Shown one piece after another: positions 44,477 to 53,884 of a stretch of 64,000 nucleotides of DNA. The notes under the pieces were generated by a model. That model made no database searches. It saw only the letters and a list, made by a program, of their open reading frames with translations, and was not told the origin of the DNA. The position numbers were made by a program, and so were the translations under genes. The stretch lies in the NCBI RefSeq assembly GCF_024166365.1, contig NC_064839.1, positions 19,702,878 to 19,766,877 of the forward strand, written 5' to 3'. The stretch is from Elephas maximus indicus. Lineage: Eukaryota; Chordata; Mammalia; Proboscidea; Elephantidae. Every line of letters starts with the position of its first letter. Position 1 is the stretch's first letter.

Positions 44477-44640
44477 AATCAGTCCTATTGGCATAGTGGT
44501 TAAGAGCTACGGCTACCAACCAAAAGGTCGGCAGTTCGAATCCACTAGGCGATCCTTGGAAACTCTATGGGGCAGTCCTACTTGTCCTATAGGGTCGCTA
44601 TGAGTCTTAACAACTCGACAGCAGCGAGTTTGATTTAGTG
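44477..44640 (+). mobile_element. AfroSINE, short type
   Basis: 'cagtcctattggcatagtgg' head, a well preserved B-box-like 'ggtcggcagttcgaatccac', and a tail with an altered hairpin ('gagtcttaacaactcgac'). Confidence 0.9.
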
Positions 44641-44654
44641 GGTATATGCAAGCA

Positions 44655-44710
44655 GTTGCTATAAGCCGGAATCCACTCCATGGCAACAGGTTTGGTTTTT
44701 TGGTTTTATA
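44655..44710 (+). mobile_element. AfroSINE tail fragment
   Basis: Only the 3' end ('gctataagccggaatccact', 'ggtttggttttttggtttt') directly after the previous SINE, perhaps a partial duplication. Confidence 0.65.
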
Positions 44711-44719
44711 TGCAAAGCA

Positions 44720-44940
44720 AGGTCCCTGGGCGGCACAAATGGTTTGCTCTAGGCTACAAACCAAGAGGCTGGCAGTTCAAACCCACCCAGTGGCACCATG
44801 AAAGAAAGGCCTGGTGATCTGCTTCTATAAAGATTACAGCCAAGAAAATACTGTGGAGCTCAGTTCTACTCTGTAACACATGGGGTCACCACGAGTCAGA
44901 ATCAACTCGACAGCAATGGGTTTGTTTTTTTGGTTTTATA
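44720..44940 (+). mobile_element. AfroSINE, long type
   Basis: 'ggtccctgggcggcacaaatg' head, 'gaaaggcctggtgatctgct', 'catggggtcaccacgagtc' and the tail 'cagcaatgggtttg'. Third SINE segment of a short same-orientation array. Confidence 0.9.
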
Positions 44941-45529
44941 GACAAAGCACTTGGAGAAGTGCCTGGACATATTTAAGTGATGTGTTCGCTATTATTGTTT
45001 TTATTTTGTCCCATGAGCGTCTCAAACTCAACCCTTCCAAACTCAACTCCTCATCTTCCCAGAGTCTCTTTCTCATGGGGTAGCACCATCATCAGCCCTG
45101 ACACTAAAGTAGAAACTCACCTCCTCTCTCTCCCTCAACCCCTAAGTAAAAACAATCACCCAAACCTGTTGGTGTCACCTCCCAAATGTATCTTGAATTT
45201 CTCGTCTTCTCTCTACCGCTTTTGTGGTAGATTTTTGTTAAGCAAATATTCACCTCTTCACTCCTCACAAGAGGAGGGTGCTTCTGGTCTTGCAGATGTT
45301 GGGTTTGGTCATGTGACTTGCTCTGGGCAATATGACTGTGGTTGTGTGGTTGGACTCGGTCTTTCGCATTCCTGCCGTTCACCATGAGAACACACCTCAG
45401 GTCTCCGGGATCACCTGAACCACAGTGACCCACAGACACATGAGCCAGGAAAAAAACTTATTCTGTGTGTTGCTGAGATTTTCAAAATAACAATAAATAG
45501 TAAGAGCTAACTGATGAACCTTTCCTTCC
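44941..45529. other. Old repeat-like sequence, no gene seen
   Basis: 45220-45500 resembles an ancient mammalian LTR or DNA repeat ('ggtcatgtgacttgctctgg', 'accatgagaaca', 'tgttgctgagattttca'). The 136-codon frame at 44977-45387 runs across it and has no gene features. Confidence 0.4.
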
Positions 45530-45690
45530 CAGATCAGGCAATTGCCTCCTAATTGGTATTCCTGCTTCTAGTCTTATCCCTTTCAAACCCATCCTACAAA
45601 CAGCTACCAGCATGTTCTACTACCTAATGTGTAAATCTGAGCCTATCACTTGATTTATTCAGAACTCTTGTAAAATGCCCTAAACCGAAT
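45530..45690 (+). mobile_element. L2-like fragment
   Basis: 'ctaattggtattcctgcttc' and 'ctgagcctatcacttgattt' are L2-type words. It appears to continue at 46225 after an intervening repeat. Confidence 0.5.
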
Positions 45691-46224
45691 TCAAACTACT
45701 TTAAGCCAAAAAAAGGTGGGGGAATTTATTGGCATCATAAGTAATGCAGAACTAGTATTAGCTTCCGGCATGGTTGGAGCTAGTTAACTGAACAAGGTCA
45801 TCAGGAATGTTTCTCTCCTCCCAGCTCCACTCTTCTCTGTGGCTTTCTTCTCAAGCAAGCCCTCCCCAGTGGTGGGAAAATTGTCACCAAGAGGTCCTAG
45901 GCTTAAATCCTACAATGTTATCAACTCCAAGAGAAAGGGAACATTACTTTCATAACTGTTCAATTAAAGTCCCAGGGAAGACACTCACTGGCCTAGTTTG
46001 GGTCAGATGCCCTTCCTTGAGCCAATTACTTTGATAAGGGACATGTGGTACTCATCCTGGAGACTGAGAGTGGAACTGGCCTCACCCAATCATGTGGGTA
46101 AGTGAGTAGGACAAGTGTTTCCCTAGGGAGATGGGATTTGTTACCAGAAGATAGGATACCAGGCAGACAAAAACAACAGATGCCCTGGCATACTCTTCTG
46201 GCCTCCAGTGCTGTCCCCATCACC
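45691..46224. repeat. Old interspersed repeat inside L2, family unassigned
   Basis: 'gcaatttattggcatcata'-type start, 'ttgggtcagatgcccttcct' and 'gttaccagaagataggatac' are features of an ancient repeat splitting the L2 sequence. Not identified further. Confidence 0.4.
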
Positions 46225-46626
46225 ATTAGGAGGAATTCCCAGCTTCCTAGTATAAAATACAAGGCCCTCCATGATCTGACCCTGCTTAATGGTCCATCCT
46301 CACCTCCCTGTGGTTGTGTGGCATGCACTTCTAGCTCCAGCAGTGCTACACATCACTCTCCATACATGGGCCATGCAGCTTCTTGCCTCTAGCCTTGGGT
46401 CTGGCATTCCCCTTCTTCTGAAAGACTCATCCTATTCTGCTGGCTGATTCCTACTTACTCTTAAAGGCTCAACTCTGGTCTCACCTAGATTGGAACGATT
46501 CCTCTGGACCACCCCGTTCCAGGCTGTACTCCCACAAAGAATGTAGTTCAACATTTTATTAACATTGAGGAGTTTGGCATTGACTGATCACCCAGTAATG
46601 GCTGAATTAATGGATTATTGGGTAAA
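46225..46626 (+). mobile_element. L2 3' part
   Basis: 'acaaggccctccatgatctg', 'cttctagctccagcagtgct', 'cttgcctctagccttgggt', 'gaaagactcatcctattctg' and 'actcttaaaggctcaactct' follow L2 order. Confidence 0.65.
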
Positions 46627-46800
46627 TAAAGGAGCCATGGTGGTGCAGTGGTTAAAAGCTTGGCTTCTAACCAAAAGGTTGGCAGTTTAAATCCACCAGC
46701 TGCTCTTTGGAAACCCTATGAGCAGTCCTATTCTGTCCTATATAGGGTTGCTTATGAGTCAGAATCTACTCCACGGCAATGGGTTTGGTTGTTTTTTGGA
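46627..46800 (+). mobile_element. AfroSINE, short type, near L2 end
   Basis: 'ggagccatggtggtgcagtgg' head; small insertions in the body (CCTATATAGGGTTGCTTATG). The L2-like 'tgaatgaaggaatgagtg' resumes after it. Confidence 0.92.
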
Positions 46801-46869
46801 TGAATGAAGGAATGAGTGATAGATGAGACTGGAAACCCAAGAAGTGTTTGTTGAATAAATAAACTGGTT

Positions 46870-47968
46870 TAAAAGAAGAAATTCATTTGAACTGAAAAAT
46901 CCAGGAGAAGAGCTGAATATATAAATAAACAAATGGATGGTTGGATAGATAAGTGAACTAATAAAAGAAAATCCTCCTCTTACAGCAGTCCAGGAAATAG
47001 ACCAGAACAATGGTCTTCAAAACATGGACAGAGCCTGCATAGACCTGTCTTTCCAGAGGTTAAAGCTGGGTTTGATTAGATGTAATCCTGACCTCTTTCA
47101 CCAGGCACTTGGGCCATTCATGGGCCTCAGAGGGAGACAGATGAGTGAAGCTTGGCCCCAGGGAAACAACTGGAATGTCCTTAAAAAGAAACTGGGTGCT
47201 TTTTCCTGTTCCAGATTGACTTCCTGGCAAATTGTGGCATGCCAGCCACAGCTGGGGGTAGATATAGAATCCGGTTTTTAAAAGCCTTCAGAGACCTCGA
47301 ATTTAATTAAATGAACATCTTAAGCCTCGTCCCAGAAAGAAGCAAAACACACCACCCTGTTTCTGAATGTGGAAGGACCTGGAGCCTTTTTCATTGGATT
47401 TGGTGAGAAGCTGAGTGAGTTCCCCCCATCAGGAGCTTGTGAAGTAAGCCCCCCCTGACTCAAAGACTCCCCAACCAGCTGAGAGCTCTTTCCACAAGTC
47501 CTAACTGTAGAAATTGTGAGCAGCCGTTTGTACCAAACACAGCCCTGCTTGCAGTGAATTTCCACTAGGAGGGAGGAGGGAGAAAAACACAATTATCTAA
47601 AAAAATTAAACGCAGTTAGCAGAGCTTGGCCTATCCCCAGTATGCTGTAGAAAGAGGCCCCTAACTTCCTGATCCCCAGCTGCAAGCCCAGGCCTGTTTC
47701 CTGGCCTGTAGAAAGTTCATCACCCCCAGGGACAGAGCAGGGCGCAGGGCCAGCTGAGGAGGCCCCATCACTTCTGCTCCTTTCTCGGAAGACATCAGGC
47801 TCTGCTGAAGCAGAGGAAGCTTTTGGAGTCGAGTTTCAGGCTGAATGGCTTCCTTCTTGTTCCTCCTTCCCTCCTTCTCTTTACCCCAGTTGCCTGGCAG
47901 TCTCAAAAGAATCCTATTCCAGTTTCTCAAGTTTTTGTGGCCAAAAAAAGACTGCTTCTTTCCAGGAG
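46870..47968. other. Repeat-poor block, no gene identified
   Basis: About 1.1 kb with no recognised transposon, unusual for this window. Moderate GC. The open frames at 47320-47592 and 47661-47930 (minus) have no clear starts or splice context, so I do not call genes. Confidence 0.45.
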
Positions 47969-48180
47969 CTTGGAGTCCCTGAGTGGTGCAAACTGTTAAG
48001 GTACTCAGCTGCTAACCGCAGAGTTGGAGGTTTGAGTCTACCCAATGGTGCCTCAGAAGAAAGGCCTGGTGATTTACTTCCAAAAAATCAGCCATTGAAA
48101 ACTCTATGGAGCACAGTTCTGCTCTGACACAGGAGGTCACCCATGAGTCTGAATCGACTTGACTGCAACTGGTACTGGTC
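47969..48180 (+). mobile_element. AfroSINE, long type, with duplication
   Basis: 'ggagtccctgagtggtgcaaa' head, 'gaaaggcctggtgatttact', 'gactgcaactggtactgg' tail. CCAGGAGCTTG before and CCAGTAGCTTG after form the duplication. Confidence 0.9.
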
Positions 48181-48225
48181 CCAGTAGCTTGCTTTTTTTT
48201 TTTCCCCCTTTACCACCACCAGAGT

Positions 48226-48446
48226 AAATTAAAAAAAAAAAACAAACCTTTGCTGTCGAGTTGATTCTGACTCATAGTGACCCCATAGGGCAGGGTAGAA
48301 CTGCCCCATTGGGTTTCCAAGGCTCTAATCTTTACAGAAGCAGGCTGCCTGCCACATCTTTCTCCTGTGGAGCAGCTGATGGGTTCGAACTGCTAACCTT
48401 TTACTGAGCAGCCAAGCATTTAACCGCTGCACCACCAGGGCTCCTT
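48226..48446 (-). mobile_element. AfroSINE, extended type
   Basis: Inverted: 'gctgtcgagttgattctgac', 'ctaatctttacagaagcagg', 'ccacatctttctcctgtgg', head 'gcaccaccagggctcc'. Confidence 0.92.
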
Positions 48447-48624
48447 TAGGGTAAATATAAAAGGCCCTCAGTGCACCAACCTGAAGTGAGGTGGCTGTAA
48501 GCTGACCAGCTGCCTATTGTCCACAAGCAAACAGGTGCAAAGGAATAAGGGAAACAGCCCCATTATGCCCAGGCTGTAAGGGGCCTTGGATTTCAGTCTA
48601 TTCACAGAAGGAACTCCTCACAGG

Positions 48625-48865
48625 AAGCAGGGCTCTGCAGTGGTCAACAGCATGAGCTCAGGAGCCACGCAGCTGGGGTTCAAATCTGAATTCTGCTCCT
48701 TCCTAGCGGGCTACACCCAGGCAACTTACTTAACCTCTTGGTACCTCAATTTCCTCATCTCTAAAATGGAGATGGTTGTGGAGGTTCGATTAAACCATCT
48801 GTGTAAAGTCCTCTGAGTGATGCCTGGCACATAGAAAAGGCACTTCAGCACTCCTCACTTCCGTC
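48625..48865 (-). mobile_element. MIR
   Basis: Inverted MIR: 'gagccacgcagctggggttc', 'acttaacctcttggtacctc', 'catctctaaaatggagatgg' and 'gtgatgcctggcacatag'. Confidence 0.8.
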
Positions 48866-48944
48866 CTGCAGAATCACACCCCACCTTCCCCGCTGATCCT
48901 CCCGTCTGATCCCCAGCTCTGTCCTTCAAGTGTGTGTGTCATCA

Positions 48945-48950
48945 TTTATT
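48945..48950 (-). terminator. Possible polyadenylation signal AATAAA
   Basis: AATAAA on the minus strand about 0.9 kb downstream of the candidate small coding region. It could end its transcript, but such hexamers are common by chance. Confidence 0.15.
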
Positions 48951-49852
48951 TGCAAATATGTCTACTTGATTTCTAATATAAAATGTTTTCGAGTCAAATT
49001 AAAAACAAAACACAGATTTTTTTTTTTAAAGCCTGACAGACATGTTAATAAACAGCGAAATATTTTTGAAGGCTGAATACAGATAGCTCAGATGCTATAA
49101 AGAGTTCAAACTGACAGACTTCTGATCTGAGGAGACACACGAATATTAGCAGAAGGACATTTTTCTGGGGATTAGAAAATCCAGGAATGTGAATCCCTCC
49201 TGTTCCTTCCCACCAGGGCTCACTTCTCCACTTACTAGGTGATCAAGGCCTTGTTGCCCTCCATTTATGTGATCACAGTCTTTTTCTGATTGTCCCCATA
49301 ATTCATTAGGAATTCTCCAAGTTAGATGTTAAATTATTCATACAGTGTGAAGTGAGCCAAATGCAAGACCTTCCTGTCAGGGATGTTGCCATTCAGCCAG
49401 TTACTGAAAAAAAGGAGACAGAAAGAGAGAGAGGGTAAATAGAAAGCCACACACACCCCGACCAATGTCATGGTCACAGTTCAGGCAAGTAAGGCAGGTG
49501 GGAGTCACGGGGCATTCACATCTCAGCAGCCAACTTCACTGGAACCTGAACAGTCGGTGAGCAGGCTCATCCAATTCCTGAAGCTGTGGAAAAGTCTCTC
49601 GTGATGTGTGAAGACTTCTTTTGTCCTCTCTACCAAAGAGCTGGGAAAGTAGGATTCCTCACGGCTTTGTCCTCCCCACAACTCCAAGGAACAAAGGATG
49701 CTGAAGTAACTTCTAAAGCCCGAATCCCAGAAGTGGGGCTTTCTCTCTCCTTACTGTATTTGGAGCTTATCAGGATGGGGATTGTCTCATGTCTCATTGG
49801 CCAAAGGCAGTTCCGGAAATGAGGTGAGAGCCTGACTCTAGAGAAAAGCACC

Positions 49853-50011
49853 TCAGCTCTTCAGCTCAGGGGCTCCGTCTTTCAATGGGGTGTCCTTGCC
49901 ATCTGCCACCTTAGTGTCAGCCTCCTGATCTGGCCCTTCTCCCACAGGCTCTTCTCCAGGCTTCTGGGGCTCACCCACCACCTGGATGCTCTTGCTGGAG
50001 TGGCACCCCAT
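49853..50011 (-). CDS. Candidate 52-residue acidic protein with MGC N-terminus
   Basis: The ATG is at 50011-50009 in a strong context (A at -3, G at +4). The stop TGA is at 49855-49853. The protein starts MGCHSSKS, a good N-myristoylation signal (Gly2, Ser6) with Cys3 available for palmitoylation, which would place it on membranes. The rest is acidic, Pro/Glu/Asp-rich and probably disordered. Codon use and the lack of repeats fit a real exon. A TATA-like box lies 85 bp upstream. I do not recognise the gene. It may be a whole small gene, a single exon or chance. Confidence 0.35.
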   Translation of the reverse strand: MGCHSSKSIQVVGEPQKPGEEPVGEGPDQEADTKVADGKDTPLKDGAPELKS

Positions 50012-50088
50012 CTTTAGCTGGATCCTGGGGGCCAAGCACCTTTGGACTTTCCGAGGAGAGGCGGGTCTGTGGGGCTGATGCTGGCTGC

Positions 50089-50102
50089 CAGACTTAAATA
50101 AG
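50089..50102 (-). promoter_or_regulatory. TATA-like box upstream of candidate small gene
   Basis: Minus strand GGCTTATTTAAGTC places a TATTTAAG element about 85 bp before the ATG at 50011, giving a predicted start site near 50066 and a ~55-base leader. Prediction only. Confidence 0.25.
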
Positions 50103-50554
50103 CCTTCTTCAGAGCCTGGTTGTAAAGAGAGCTGGTTCAGTTTCTATGGCCACAGGAAGACGCCAAGTTCAGTCTGCATAATGAGGCACCCCTGTGGCGT
50201 GGGCAGGGCCTAGAAGGCAGCCCTTCCTGCTAACTGGCTTGTTCTAAGCATTGAGGCCATTCGAACATTCTACCTGAAGAATTCCCTTTTGTTTAACCTT
50301 TAATTTCTCTAAAGATTATCTCTCCACACCTAGTTACCCTTAAACACCAGCCCCTATCTTCACATGCAAAGAAAGCCCTATTACTAGGCAACCAGTTGTG
50401 GTCTACCTCCAGGCCCCGGAGCCACATTCAGTTCAGTTCAGGCAAACACACTGCTTAGAGGCCATCCCACACCCTAGAAGGCCAACTCCACCCAGATTAG
50501 AAGAACAGGGAGTTCTAAGAGCACAGGCTCCAGGAGTTACCCAAACACAAAACT

Positions 50555-50925
50555 AATGCCCACTGAGTGCTACTTTGCTTATGTCCGTCATCTTGTTTAA
50601 TCATCACAGCAACTCTGTGAGGTAACCAAAAACCAAACCCATTGCTGCCCAGTCAACTCTGACTCAGCAACCCTATAGAACAGAATAGAACTGCTCCATA
50701 AAGTTTCCAAGGCCGAAATCTTTGTGGAAGCAGACTGCCACTTCTTTCTCCCATGGAGCAGCTGGTGCTGACTTTTTGGTTAGCACCCAAGTAGCTTAAT
50801 CACTGTGCCACCAGGGCTCTTCTGTGAGGTAGGTCTTATTATTTAAGCCTCCTTTGACAGATGGTGACACTGAGGCACAGAGAGATTGACTAATTTATCA
50901 AAGTCATCTGGCTTCCACCCTCTTT
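50555..50925 (+). mobile_element. MIR split by a SINE
   Basis: 50555-50624 ('gagtgctactttgcttatg', 'caactctgtgaggta') and 50821-50925 ('tattatttaagcctcctttg', 'cactgaggcacagagagatt') form one MIR. Confidence 0.75.
50625..50820 (-). mobile_element. AfroSINE, extended type, with 11-bp duplication
   Basis: Inverted SINE in the MIR. Perfect duplication TCTGTGAGGTA at 50614-50624 and 50821-50831. Confidence 0.93.
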
Positions 50926-50926
50926 A

Positions 50927-51097
50927 AAAACCAAAAAACCAAACCCGTTGCCGTCAAGTCAATTTTGACTCATAGCAACCCTATAGGACAGAGGAGAACT
51001 GCCTCATGGAGCTTCCAAGGAGCACCTGGTGGATTTGAACTGCTGACCTTTTGGTTAGCAGCTGTAGCACTTAACCACTACACCACCAGGGTTTCCC
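50927..51097 (-). mobile_element. AfroSINE, short type, with 12-bp duplication
   Basis: Complete inverted copy. Duplication CCACCCTCTTTA at 50915-50926 and 51098-51109 is perfect. Confidence 0.93.
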
Positions 51098-51115
51098 CCA
51101 CCCTCTTTATCACTC

Positions 51116-51268
51116 CAGGGCCCTGGTAGCGCAGTGGTTAAGAGTTCAGGCTGCTAACCAAAAGGTCAGCAGTTCGAATCCACCAGCCTCTCCTTGGAAA
51201 CCCAATGGGGCGTTTCTACTCTGTCCTGTAAGGTCACTATGAGTCAGTATCGATTCAATAGCAACAGG
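51116..51268 (+). mobile_element. AfroSINE, short type
   Basis: 'gccctggtagcgcagtggtt' head and 'ggtcagcagttcgaatccac'; its tail hairpin is degraded ('gagtcagtatcgattc'). Confidence 0.92.
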
Positions 51269-51281
51269 ACAGGAATCTTAG

Positions 51282-51712
51282 CTAAGGAGCCTTGGGTGGC
51301 ACAATGGTTAAGCACTCTGCTACTAACCGAAAGTTTAGTGGTCCGAACCCACCAGCCACTCTGTGGGAGAAAAGACCTGGCTACCTGCTCCCGTAAAGAT
51401 TTAAATAAAAAACCATTGCCGTCGAGTCGATTCCTCCTCACAGTGACCCTATAGGACAGAGTAGAACCACCCCATAGGTTTTCTAAGGCTGTAAATATTT
51501 ACAGAAACAGACTGCTACATCTTTCTCCTCTGGAGCCGCTGGTGGGTTTGAACCACTGAACTTTTGGTTAGCAGCCGAGCGAGTGCTTAACCACTGTGGC
51601 CACCAGTAATCTGCCTGTAAAGATTACGGGTCAAGAAATCCTATGGGGCAGTTCTACTCTGTCACACTGGGTCGCTGTGAGTCAGAATCAACTCCATAGC
51701 AACAGGCAAAGG
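51282..51712 (+). mobile_element. AfroSINE, long type, split by an inverted AfroSINE
   Basis: The head half is at 51282-51401 ('ccttgggtggcacaatggtt') and the tail half at 51608-51712 ('cacactgggtcgctgtgagt'). The interrupting copy is inverted. Confidence 0.88.
51402..51607 (-). mobile_element. AfroSINE, extended type, nested and inverted
   Basis: Inserted in the previous SINE with GTAAAGATT repeated on both sides (51393-51401 and 51617-51625). Full inverted copy from 'ttgccgtcgagtcgattcc' to 'gtggccaccag'. Confidence 0.9.
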
Positions 51713-51738
51713 GTTAATCTTAGCTATTTTAAAGACCA

Positions 51739-52094
51739 AGGAGCCCTGGTGGCGCAGTAGTTAAAACTTTCAACTGCTAACTGAAAGGTCAGCAGTTCGA
51801 AACCACCAGCGGCTCCGCGGGAGAAAGATGTGGCAGTCTGCTTCTATAGAGATTTACAGCTCTGTGGGGTTGCTCTGGAAACCCTGGAGGCTTAGTGGTT
51901 AAGCACTATGGCTGCTAACCAAGAGGTCAGCAGTTCAAATCCGCCAGGCGCTCCTTGGAAACTCTATGGGGCAGTTGTACTCCATCCTATAGGGTCGCTA
52001 TGAGTTGGAATCAACTCTACGGCAGTGGATTTGGTTTGGGTTTTGGGGTTGTTCTGAGTCAGAATAGACTCGACGACAGTGGGTTTGGTGTGGT
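51739..52094 (+). mobile_element. AfroSINE, extended type, with nested SINE and 14-bp duplication
   Basis: Outer copy: 'ggagccctggtggcgcagtag' head, 'gagaaagatgtggcagtctg', tail 'gactcgacgacagtgggttt'. Perfect duplication TATTTTAAAGACCA at 51725-51738 and 52095-52108. Confidence 0.93.
51879..52044 (+). mobile_element. AfroSINE, short type, nested in same orientation
   Basis: Starts 'aaccctggaggcttagtgg' and ends in a T/G-rich tail. GGGGTTGCTCTG before and GGGGTTGTTCTG after mark the duplication. Confidence 0.9.
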
Positions 52095-52108
52095 TATTTT
52101 AAAGACCA

Positions 52109-52718
52109 GATCAGACCATCTTCATGTTACTTGAAGTAGGCCCTTCTCATCAATAAATACACACAGAGGTGAGTAGGGAGGAACAGAGTTTATTGCAAGC
52201 GAGCAGGCAAGGTGCAAGGAGGTTGAAAACCTCAATTCAAGCTCCCCAAGTGAAGGGAGGCAGAACCTTTTATACGTTCCTTCCCAAGGAAGAACTAAAT
52301 AGGTTATCGTGGCACGCAGGCATGGTAAGACAAATTGCATTTTTTTCCCCTGAGTATATACAGAAAATGGCAGAGATTTTAATATTCAATTAGATCTTAA
52401 TGAGTCTTAGGTTACTTTAGGATACTTGGTGTCGCAGTGGTTAAGAGCTAGGGCTGCAACCAGAAGGCTGGCAGTTCGAATCCACCAGCTGCTCCTCAGA
52501 AACCCTATGGGGCAGTTCCACTCTGTACTTACTATAGGGTCACTATGAGTCAGAATCACCTTGATGGCAATGGGTTTTGGAAACTGATTTTGACTGGTTT
52601 TGGCTGGCTTAAGGCAAAAACTGAGTTACACGCAGTGCTCAGGGTCTTGATGATAGTGGACAGGAGGAAGAGGTCTTGTTTGATAGTAGCTTTTTTTGCT
52701 TTCATTTGCACACCATCA
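52109..52718 (-). mobile_element. ERV LTR, inverted, with SINE insertions
   Basis: On the minus strand TATAAAA lies at 52274-52268 and AATAAA at 52194-52189, the spacing of an LTR promoter and short R region. The sequence between SINE insertions (52584-52718) appears to belong to the same LTR. The boundaries are uncertain. No viral coding sequence is adjacent. Confidence 0.55.
52420..52583 (+). mobile_element. AfroSINE, short type
   Basis: 'cttggtgtcgcagtggttaa' head, 'ggctggcagttcgaatccac', and a tail 'gatggcaatgggttttgg', inserted in the ERV LTR. Confidence 0.92.
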
Positions 52719-52873
52719 TAAAACCCATTGCCGAAGAGTCAATTCCAGCTCATAACAACCCTATAGGACAGAGTAGAACTGCCCCATAAGGTTTCCAAGT
52801 TGCAGCTGGTGGATTCGAACTGCTGACCTTTTGGTTAGCAGCTGAACTCTTAACCTCTGTGCCACTGGGCCTC
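52719..52873 (-). mobile_element. AfroSINE, short type, with 12-bp duplication
   Basis: Inverted copy with perfect duplication TGCACACCATCA at 52707-52718 and 52874-52885. Confidence 0.93.
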
Positions 52874-53087
52874 TGCACACCATCACAGGTGTTATCAATT
52901 CGGTAGACCTGTAATTGCTCTCTTAATCTGGGCTACGTAGGTAAAGGTTTGTCAAAGCCGTAAAGAATCTCTGGTCTGAAAGTCTTACACGCTCCGGAAT
53001 TGGGGTCAGGAATGCCTGTGTTCTATATGCAACCTCTATATTAACTTCTGACACTCACCTAGTGTTCCTTTCCCTATCTGTAATGGG

Positions 53088-53400
53088 GTGGGGGGCAGTG
53101 GTGGTTCAGTGGTAGAATTCTTGCCTTTTTATGGGGAGACCTGGTTCAATTCCTACCAACGCACCTCAAGCATAGCCACCATGCATCTGTTCAGTGGTGG
53201 CTGTGTGTTGCTACGATGCTGAACAGGATTCAACAGAGCTTCCAGACTAACTAGGAAGAAAGGCCTGGCGAACTGCTTCTGAACATCAGTCAATGAAAAC
53301 CCTACAGACGACAAAGGTCTGATCCCCAACCAATTTTGTTCCACTGTGCATGGTGTCCCCATAAGCCAGGGGCCAACACCACGACAGCCACCAACAATAT
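53088..53400 (+). mobile_element. Chimeric SINE: tRNA-Gly-like head on RTE leader and tail
   Basis: Head 'gtggttcagtggtagaattc' with 'ggttcaattcctacc' has A and B boxes of a tRNA-Gly type. The body ('gtgtgttgctacgatgctg', 'cttccagactaactaggaag', 'ggcctggcgaactgcttc') matches the RTE leader at 12805-12945. The end 'gccaccaacaa' resembles the RTE tail. It would be driven by RNA polymerase III and moved by RTE. Confidence 0.75.
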
Positions 53401-53405
53401 AACAT

Positions 53406-53568
53406 TCTAGTAAACCCCAAACCAAATCCATTGCCGCTGAGTCGATTCCAACTCAGTGACCCTAAATGACAGAGTAGAACAGCCCCATAGGGTTTCCAAG
53501 GAGCGCCTGGTGGATTCGTACTGCTGACCTTTTGGTTAGCAGCCGTAGCTTTTAACTGCTGTGCCACA
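53406..53568 (-). mobile_element. AfroSINE, short type
   Basis: Inverted: 'ccattgccgctgagtcgatt' to 'gctgtgccacatctct'; the head end is diverged. Confidence 0.9.
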
Positions 53569-53699
53569 TCTCTAAGAAGAGCCTAATAATCCTGAAGCAG
53601 CTGGAAGGAAGATCCAACAGATCTCTTCAGAGAAGCACAAAGCAGTCAAAAATCTGACCTCACCTCTGGCCCACCTATGGAGGGCAGGTACCTTCCAGC

Positions 53700-53850
53700 C
53701 AGAGACGCTGCCCAAGTCTATTCATTTACACCTCACAATCACACAGTCCTAAGAGGAAGTGTCATCAATCCCACTGTAGAATTGAAAAAGTTGAGCTTCA
53801 GTGTGGTTAGGTCAGCTGCCCAAGGTATTCAATGGCCAGCAATAATGTGG
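53700..53850 (+). mobile_element. MIR fragment
   Basis: 'cacctcacaatcacacagtc', 'cactgtagaattgaaaaag' and 'gtcagctgcccaaggtattc' fit a diverged MIR. Confidence 0.5.
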
Positions 53851-53884
53851 TAAAACTTCCTTATAAACAGGGCTTCTAAACAAA

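Larger units (their letters stand above)
48866..50554. other. Repeat-poor block around a candidate small gene
   Basis: About 1.7 kb with no clear transposon apart from an A/T run at 49010-49030 and (GA)n near 49415. It holds the 52-residue minus-strand frame and possible promoter and poly(A) signals described separately. Confidence 0.5.

Noticed and set aside
45691..46392. Overlapping frames at 45807-46034, 46026-46328 and 46102-46392 as possible exons
   Set aside because: They sit in L2 and older repeat sequence and have no consistent splice signals.
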